In this document: piece by piece, positions 51,436-55,809 of the stretch
How the letters are laid out: every line of letters begins with the position of its first letter
How positions within the stretch are numbered: position 1 is the stretch's first letter
Assembly (NCBI GenBank): GCA_903789495.1
Contig: CAIFEQ010000011.1
Coordinates: 1-55,809, forward strand
DNA: 55,809 bases
From: an uncultured Erysipelotrichaceae bacterium
Lineage (GTDB): Bacteria; Bacillota_I; Bacilli_A; Erysipelotrichales; Erysipelotrichaceae
Direction: 5' to 3'
The notes under the pieces: generated by a model
What the model was told of the DNA's origin: nothing
The model's database searches: none
The model's input: only the letters and a program-made list of their open reading frames with translations
Translations under genes and position numbers: made by a program

Positions 51436-52380
51436 TCACCTCCCCTTTCCCGACGCATACTGCGCCTTGATCCGGGGGTCAACTGCCGCGTACAGCAGGT
51501 CCACAATCAGCATGATGATACTGAACAGGATGGCCAGGAAGATGACCGATCCCATGACGACCGGATAGTCACGGCCATTGACACCGGAGATCATATAGCT
51601 GCCGATGCCGGGAATGGAGAAGATGGTCTCGATGACCACCGTGCCGCCCAGCATCTTGCCGAAATTGCTGCCGATGACGGTCAGCACCGGAATCAGGGCA
51701 TTCGGCAGAGCATGCTGACGGATGACTTTCTTTTCGGAAAGTCCCTTGGCTCTGGCGGTGGTGATGTAGTCGGAACGGATCACTTCCAGCATGCTGGAAC
51801 GGGTCTGCCGGGCCTGCATGGCCATACTGCTGAAGGAATTGGCAATGCAGGGCAGAATATAGTTTTCGATGCTGGTATAGCCGACGGAGGGCAGCCAGCC
51901 CAGTTTCAGGCTGAACAGCATGATCAGCAGCAGGGCTACCCAGAAGGTCGGCATGGAAACGCCGGCCAGGGCGATCACCATGGAGATCGTATCCCAGGCA
52001 CCGCCATGATGCACTGCGGCATTGATGCCCAGCGGAATCCCGATGCAGGTCGCAATCAGAATGCAGGCCGCGCACATGCCCATGGTTCTCGGCAGCCGGG
52101 ACAGCAGCTCCTTGCTGACACTCTGCCCGGTCAGGTAGGATTCCCCGAAGTCAAAGTCAATGAAGACACTTTTCATGTAGTCGAGCAGGCGCACCAGATA
52201 AGGTTGATCCAGACCGAGTTCTGCCCGCTTTGCCGCCAGTTCCTCGGCTGTTGCGCTTTCGCCGAGAATCATCGCCGCCGGATCACCCGGTACGTTATAC
52301 ATGATCGTGAAGATCAGCACCGTCACGCCCAGGATGATCGGGATCATCCAGAGCAGTCTTTTCAATACGTATTTCCACAT
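51436..52380 (-). CDS. oppB: oligopeptide-type ABC transporter permease B
   Basis: The 314-residue permease starts MWKYVLKRLLWMIPIILGVTVLIFTIMYNVPGDPA, the standard OppB/DppB start. It has the EAA loop DYITTARAKGLSEKKVIRQHALPNALIPVLTVIGSNFGKMLGGTVVIETIFSIPGIGSYM. Six helices are predicted. A long hairpin separates it from the binding-protein gene. Confidence 0.95.
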   Translation of the reverse strand: MWKYVLKRLLWMIPIILGVTVLIFTIMYNVPGDPAAMILGESATAEELAAKRAELGLDQPYLVRLLDYMKSVFIDFDFGESYLTGQSVSKELLSRLPRTMGMCAACILIATCIGIPLGINAAVHHGGAWDTISMVIALAGVSMPTFWVALLLIMLFSLKLGWLPSVGYTSIENYILPCIANSFSSMAMQARQTRSSMLEVIRSDYITTARAKGLSEKKVIRQHALPNALIPVLTVIGSNFGKMLGGTVVIETIFSIPGIGSYMISGVNGRDYPVVMGSVIFLAILFSIIMLIVDLLYAAVDPRIKAQYASGKGR

Positions 52381-52420
52381 CTATATCACATCCTCAGATA
52401 CGGTGTTTCGGAGACCAGAT

Positions 52421-52461
52421 AACGGGAAAGCAGGCTCATGATGATCCTGCTTTCTCCCGTT
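52421..52461 (-). promoter_or_regulatory. intergenic mRNA hairpin between binding protein and oppB
   Basis: AACGGG-AAAGCAGG pairs with CCTGCTTT-CCCGTT (14 bp with a 2-nt bulge; 52421-52434 with 52446-52461). On the minus strand there is no T-run, so it probably protects the upstream message end and gives more binding protein than permease. Confidence 0.55.
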
Positions 52462-52482
52462 TTCCAGTAAGTCGTCAGCTGA

Positions 52483-54171
52483 TTATTCTGTGTAGCAGAA
52501 GGCGCCCGGCATGCCATAGAGCTTCGGCATATAGGCAAACTCAACGATATCGTCGGTTGTCGCATCGAAGAGCTCACGGCAGTAGAGGCCATAGCAGTAT
52601 GCCTTGTCTTTGATGTAGTAGTGCACCGCATCAATGTTCTCGGTGGTTCTGTTCTCAGCCTGCTGCAGGTTGGCCAGCAGACCTTCCAGTTCCGTATCCT
52701 TGATCTGGGCATACGAGACATCATTCGTGCCGGAATCCAGGAACTGCGTCCAGAGGTCAACCAGGTTCATGTAGGAAGCCGCATCGATCCGGATGTCATA
52801 CAGATCCGGGTTGTACTTGTTTTCCGCAAACGAAGCGCCGTCGTACTGATCAATGGTCACGTTCAGGCCGACTGCCATCAGATAGCTCTGCACGATCTGG
52901 GCAATCGAGACGGTCTCAGACGAGTTGGTGGAAACCATGATGCGGATCTGCTGTGAGCTGTCATAGCCGGAAGCCTCGATCAGTTCCTGCGCCTTCTCGA
53001 CGTCATAGCCGTAGTAGTCTTCCTCAGCCCAGGCCGGGTTGACGTCCTCAAAGATCACCGAACCGAAGGTCGTGCTCAGTCTGCCATAGCCGCCGTTCAT
53101 TTCCAGAATGGCCGGTACATCGATGGCATAGCAGACCGCCTGCCGCAGTTCCTGACTGGACATCACGCTCTCATCGCCGCAGTTGAAGAACAGGTTGTAG
53201 GACTGGCTGTCCATCGTTTCATACACGTTGAAGCCATCCTCGCTCTTGATCCGGTTTGCCTCGTCACCGGTCATCCGGTAGGCCACATCAGCAGTGCCGG
53301 TTTCCAGCGCGATCGACTGCTGCGACGCTTCGGAAATCTTCACGTATTCGATGCGGTCGACGTTGGAGGCGAAGTAATACCACGAATTCGGATTGGTATC
53401 GCGGTCTGCCAGATCGGCACCCCAGTAATCATCGATTTTCTCAAAGGTGGCACTGGTGCCGGATTCGAAATCGGTCAGGACATACGGACCCGTACCGATC
53501 GGGTTGGAACCCATTTCGTCGCCGCTTTCCTCATAGGCCTTCTGCGTGACCATCATGATCATGGAGACCGAAGAGGCAAACTGGTAGTCAGCTTCCGTAT
53601 TCATCGTGACATCCAGCGTCTTGTCATCTACGACACTGACGCTGTCGATGTACTTCATGCCGGACACGTTGCCCAGATCCCGGCAGGTTTCAATGCTGTA
53701 CGCCGCATCCGAAGCCGTGAACGTGTTCCCCGCCGAGTCGACGATGCCGTCCCGCAATGTGATCTCGAATGTGGTGGTATCCAGCTGTTCAATGTTTTCA
53801 GCCAGGACATAAACGTATTCACCTGTGGTCTTGTCATACTCGAACAGCGGCTGATACATGTTGTACATGATCATATGCCGGCCCGTTGCAGTGCCGGCCC
53901 AGGGCGAGATCGTCGTCGCCATGGCCGGTACGGCAATCGTAACCACATCCCGCTGCACACTGTCCTGCACATAGCCTGTGCCGCCCGGTGCACCGGAACC
54001 GACCAGAGAATCATCGGAAATGTTCAGATCAGATGTTTCGCTGGCTGCTGCCGTGGCTGATGCGGCAGCCGTGGAAGATGATGAGGCGCTGCCCGAACTG
54101 CTGCAGGCGGTCAGGGTTGTCCCCATAGCCGCAGCCAGCAGGGCTGTCGTGAGTCTTGAAGCATGTTTCAT
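52483..54171 (-). CDS. family 5 substrate-binding lipoprotein (oligopeptide type)
   Basis: The 562-residue protein has a signal peptide with lipobox TLTAC (Cys at 23) and a Ser/Ala linker to about residue 48. The SBP_bac_5 domain follows: MYQPLFEYDKTTGEYVYVLAENIEQLDTTTFEITLRDG, SNPIGTGPYVLTDFESGTSATFEKIDDYWG and ELRQAVCYAIDVPAILE. These proteins bind peptides, nickel, or other small molecules such as opines and glycosides. Nothing in the sequence fixes the ligand. It is the second gene of its operon, after the M29-like enzyme. Confidence 0.92.
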   Translation of the reverse strand: MKHASRLTTALLAAAMGTTLTACSSSGSASSSSTAAASATAAASETSDLNISDDSLVGSGAPGGTGYVQDSVQRDVVTIAVPAMATTISPWAGTATGRHMIMYNMYQPLFEYDKTTGEYVYVLAENIEQLDTTTFEITLRDGIVDSAGNTFTASDAAYSIETCRDLGNVSGMKYIDSVSVVDDKTLDVTMNTEADYQFASSVSMIMMVTQKAYEESGDEMGSNPIGTGPYVLTDFESGTSATFEKIDDYWGADLADRDTNPNSWYYFASNVDRIEYVKISEASQQSIALETGTADVAYRMTGDEANRIKSEDGFNVYETMDSQSYNLFFNCGDESVMSSQELRQAVCYAIDVPAILEMNGGYGRLSTTFGSVIFEDVNPAWAEEDYYGYDVEKAQELIEASGYDSSQQIRIMVSTNSSETVSIAQIVQSYLMAVGLNVTIDQYDGASFAENKYNPDLYDIRIDAASYMNLVDLWTQFLDSGTNDVSYAQIKDTELEGLLANLQQAENRTTENIDAVHYYIKDKAYCYGLYCRELFDATTDDIVEFAYMPKLYGMPGAFCYTE

Positions 54172-54230
54172 TTTCCTTTCCTCCTGAAAATTACGTATTT
54201 GACACGGTTCCGTATCTGCGGAACTGCAGA

Positions 54231-55391
54231 TTACTTCTGATGTCCCGGCAGACCCGGGCGGTCCGGATATTTCTGCGCTACGGCAATCACTTCCGGATCA
54301 TCCAAGGCACAGAGATAGCCATTGTCATAGACCAGGGTATCCCCGACCTTCAGCGTGGCATGCCGGATATCGGCCGTGATATGCACCCAGTACGGGTAGC
54401 TGTCATTGGCTGGCGCACTGCCCAGATGCCAGTGCAGATTGCAGCTGTTGGAATGATCGATGACCCGGCGCTTGATCTCGTCCGAGCACTCGGACAGCGA
54501 CACCTTCGCATTGGGATGAACCCCGAAGTGGAAGGTATCAAAGGCCCAGATCTTGTCCCCCACCTTGCCTTCCAGTTCCTGCAGGAAAGCCTTGATCTTC
54601 GCCGCTTCCGGACCGCCGGAAATCGAGACGATCCGGCTGTCCTTCACTTCGACGGTGACGGGTTCCTGCCAGACCGGATCGATGCCGATATGGACAGACC
54701 ACCAGCTCAGCATGCGGTCAAAGCGGTAGATGCCGTTCACATCCTGGCAGCGGATCTGGGTATGTACCCACTCCGGCCAGGGAACGTAGCGGCCGGTTTC
54801 CCGACGCCATCTGCCATATGGCACCCCCGGGATACGCCCGCGGGCCGTCGGGACAACCACCTTTCCTTCCAGATGCGTCCCGTTCGGATCGGTCATGATA
54901 AACGGTGTGTTATCCTGCATGAATGGCTTGGAGGCACAGTGCCGGATCATGCTCACCAGTTCGTACGGTGTCTGTGCCCATCTGCTCATCAGCAGCGGCG
55001 CGGTGGTCGCAAAGACCCTCACATTCCAGGTATCCGCCGAGCGCATGTGCATGCGGAATTCTTCGATTTCCTCATTGGTCAGCGTGGAAGAGAAATTGAG
55101 GAGAATGTCAGCGGCGCCGGCCGCCCCCTTGACCACAGGCGGATAGCGCCAGTGATGAACAATATCCGGCTCCTCAATCCACATGACGGTGCAGTTTGCG
55201 CCGCGCGCTTCCACCATGGATGTCGTCCAGGCAACCGCATCTTCATCAACGATGTTGGGCCCCGTGCCGGCCAGACCGTCCCGGTGTGCCAGCAGAAGTA
55301 CTTCCATACCCGGCTTGATTTCCGCGCAGTTGTCAATTAAATCATTCAGCGATATCTGAGCCGCTTTCGGTATTCCCATAAGACCTGCCAT
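54231..55391 (-). CDS. M29 aminopeptidase / NicX-superfamily enzyme
   Basis: The 386-residue protein is not a standard aminopeptidase T. The N-terminal half has a Rossmann-like region (IKPGMEVLLLAHRDG…LLNFSSTLTNEEIEEFR). The second half has the possible metal site FDTFHFGVHPNAKVSLSECSDEIKRRVIDHSNSCNLHWHLG and the early KVVVPTARGRIPGVPYG. The superfamily contains M29 peptidases and 2,5-dihydroxypyridine dioxygenase NicX. The His-rich segment and Asp-Thr-Phe-His resemble the metal region. Oxygen-dependent NicX chemistry is unlikely in an anaerobe, so hydrolysis of an amide or peptide is favoured. GGGGGAAAG is its ribosome site. Confidence 0.6.
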   Translation of the reverse strand: MAGLMGIPKAAQISLNDLIDNCAEIKPGMEVLLLAHRDGLAGTGPNIVDEDAVAWTTSMVEARGANCTVMWIEEPDIVHHWRYPPVVKGAAGAADILLNFSSTLTNEEIEEFRMHMRSADTWNVRVFATTAPLLMSRWAQTPYELVSMIRHCASKPFMQDNTPFIMTDPNGTHLEGKVVVPTARGRIPGVPYGRWRRETGRYVPWPEWVHTQIRCQDVNGIYRFDRMLSWWSVHIGIDPVWQEPVTVEVKDSRIVSISGGPEAAKIKAFLQELEGKVGDKIWAFDTFHFGVHPNAKVSLSECSDEIKRRVIDHSNSCNLHWHLGSAPANDSYPYWVHITADIRHATLKVGDTLVYDNGYLCALDDPEVIAVAQKYPDRPGLPGHQK

Positions 55392-55737
55392 TTTTTCTTT
55401 CCCCCTGGTGACAGGCTTTCAGCCGATTTCTGCAAACGCTTACAGCCCTGCCTAAAATGATCCGACTAAGCAAAACACTTGTGCTGATTTCAGCGTAACA
55501 AAGCCAGTGGGCAGAAATAAGAACAGATCAGCAAAGATCAGTTAGTAAAAATTTAATGATTGCGGAAATCCTGACCGAAAGCCCAATTTTTCTATTTTAC
55601 GAGTCTTACTGGAAACGGACTGATTACCGAATTTCAAACTTCATTTTTGTTTTCCATGCTGTTTATTACCGGTCAGGCGGGTGTTAACTGAAAATAGATT
55701 TTCCGCCAGCCAGTCTGGTCTGGAACAGGCAGTAATA
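55392..55737 (-). other. upstream region of the opp operon
   Basis: About 345 bp of AT-rich sequence without a gene. No convincing -35/-10 pair was found for the opp operon. Reads as a control region. Confidence 0.4.
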
Positions 55738-55809
55738 TTACCTCATTTCCATCTGAATGAATCGGTTCAGAAGTCTTTCATGCATGCATTCTGCAGCCTG
55801 TTCATCATC
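55738..55809 (-). CDS. possible C-terminal end of an unknown gene (partial)
   Basis: On the minus strand a frame open from the window edge runs 23 codons and stops at TAA (55740-55738), reading …HERLLNRFIQMEMR. A stretch of this length can be open by chance. Confidence 0.25.
   Translation of the reverse strand, partial: DDEQAAECMHERLLNRFIQMEMR

Noticed and set aside
49528-52422. Open frame of 964 codons on the plus strand
   Set aside because: It lies fully opposite oppD, oppC and oppB. Its residues are rich in Gly, Asp, His, Arg and Gln with no domain, as expected for the complement of GC-rich genes.
54231-55391. Calling the M29-like gene nicX (2,5-dihydroxypyridine dioxygenase)
   Set aside because: The superfamily match alone does not separate it from hydrolases, and no other nicotinate-pathway oxygenase is present; oxygen use does not fit the other anaerobic genes.

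Overview
The window looks like chromosomal DNA of an anaerobic, amino-acid-fermenting Bacillota (Firmicutes), most likely in the Erysipelotrichales. Pointers seen in the sequence: a T-box leader on pheST with a SpoU-type methyltransferase gene just upstream (as in Bacillus), lipoproteins whose N-termini carry long Ser/Ala/Thr linkers after the lipobox Cys, a Pst/PhoPR system of Gram-positive type, a ferredoxin-linked 2-oxoacid oxidoreductase, and a Ptb/Buk acid-forming branch. The genus is not decided by this sequence. The DNA is fairly GC-rich, so long shadow frames lie opposite most real genes.

Layout. 1-7 kb: tail of an unknown gene, a polytopic GT-C-like membrane protein, then (minus strand) a 23S-type RNA methyltransferase, a peptidase-S51-like protein, a Phe T-box, pheS and pheT. 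7-11 kb: pstB-phoU-phoP-phoR. 11-17.5 kb: rlmB-like methyltransferase, two U32 (TrhP-like) proteins, an ECF folate S component, a degenerate CapA-like protein, an HD protein and a zinc phospholipase C-like protein, and a small pyrophosphatase-like protein. 17.6-22.5 kb: an FMN-dependent alpha-hydroxyacid oxidase, pstS-pstC-pstA, and a zinc-type ArsR regulator with a membrane partner. 22.5-27 kb: a GltD-like flavoprotein, an SDR, tgt, DUF488, xpt. 27.0-27.2 kb: divergent tRNA-Arg(CCG) and tRNA-Ala(GGC). 27.2-29.2 kb: a decayed, gene-poor island with several hairpins.

29.2-55.8 kb is accessory and catabolic. First come an M20 amidohydrolase, a YfcC-type carrier and an Asp/Glu racemase-family enzyme; then a class V aminotransferase divergent from a Crp-family regulator and a LeuCD/DmdAB-like hydro-lyase. 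Next is a ten-gene minus-strand operon (47214 to 37663): amidohydrolase-like DUF6282, GalB-like PIG-L protein, two RraA-family aldolases, a 4,5-dihydroxyphthalate-decarboxylase-like protein, IorA, IorB, butyrate kinase, phosphotransbutyrylase and an OFA-type MFS carrier, with a divergent LysR regulator. Last is an oligopeptide-type ABC transporter operon headed by an M29/NicX-like enzyme.

Working model (inference): the Opp transporter and M29-like enzyme bring in and open an amide or cyclic carboxylate. The amidohydrolase, GalB-like hydratase and RraA aldolases resemble the lower protocatechuate 4,5-cleavage/gallate route (lactone to oxalomesaconate-type acid to hydroxy-oxoadipate-type acid to pyruvate plus oxaloacetate). 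Ior, Ptb and Buk would then turn 2-oxoacids into acyl-CoA, acyl phosphate, free acid and ATP. No ring-cleaving dioxygenase is present, so the natural substrate is probably not an aerobic aromatic intermediate. This operon is the strongest candidate for an undescribed pathway here.
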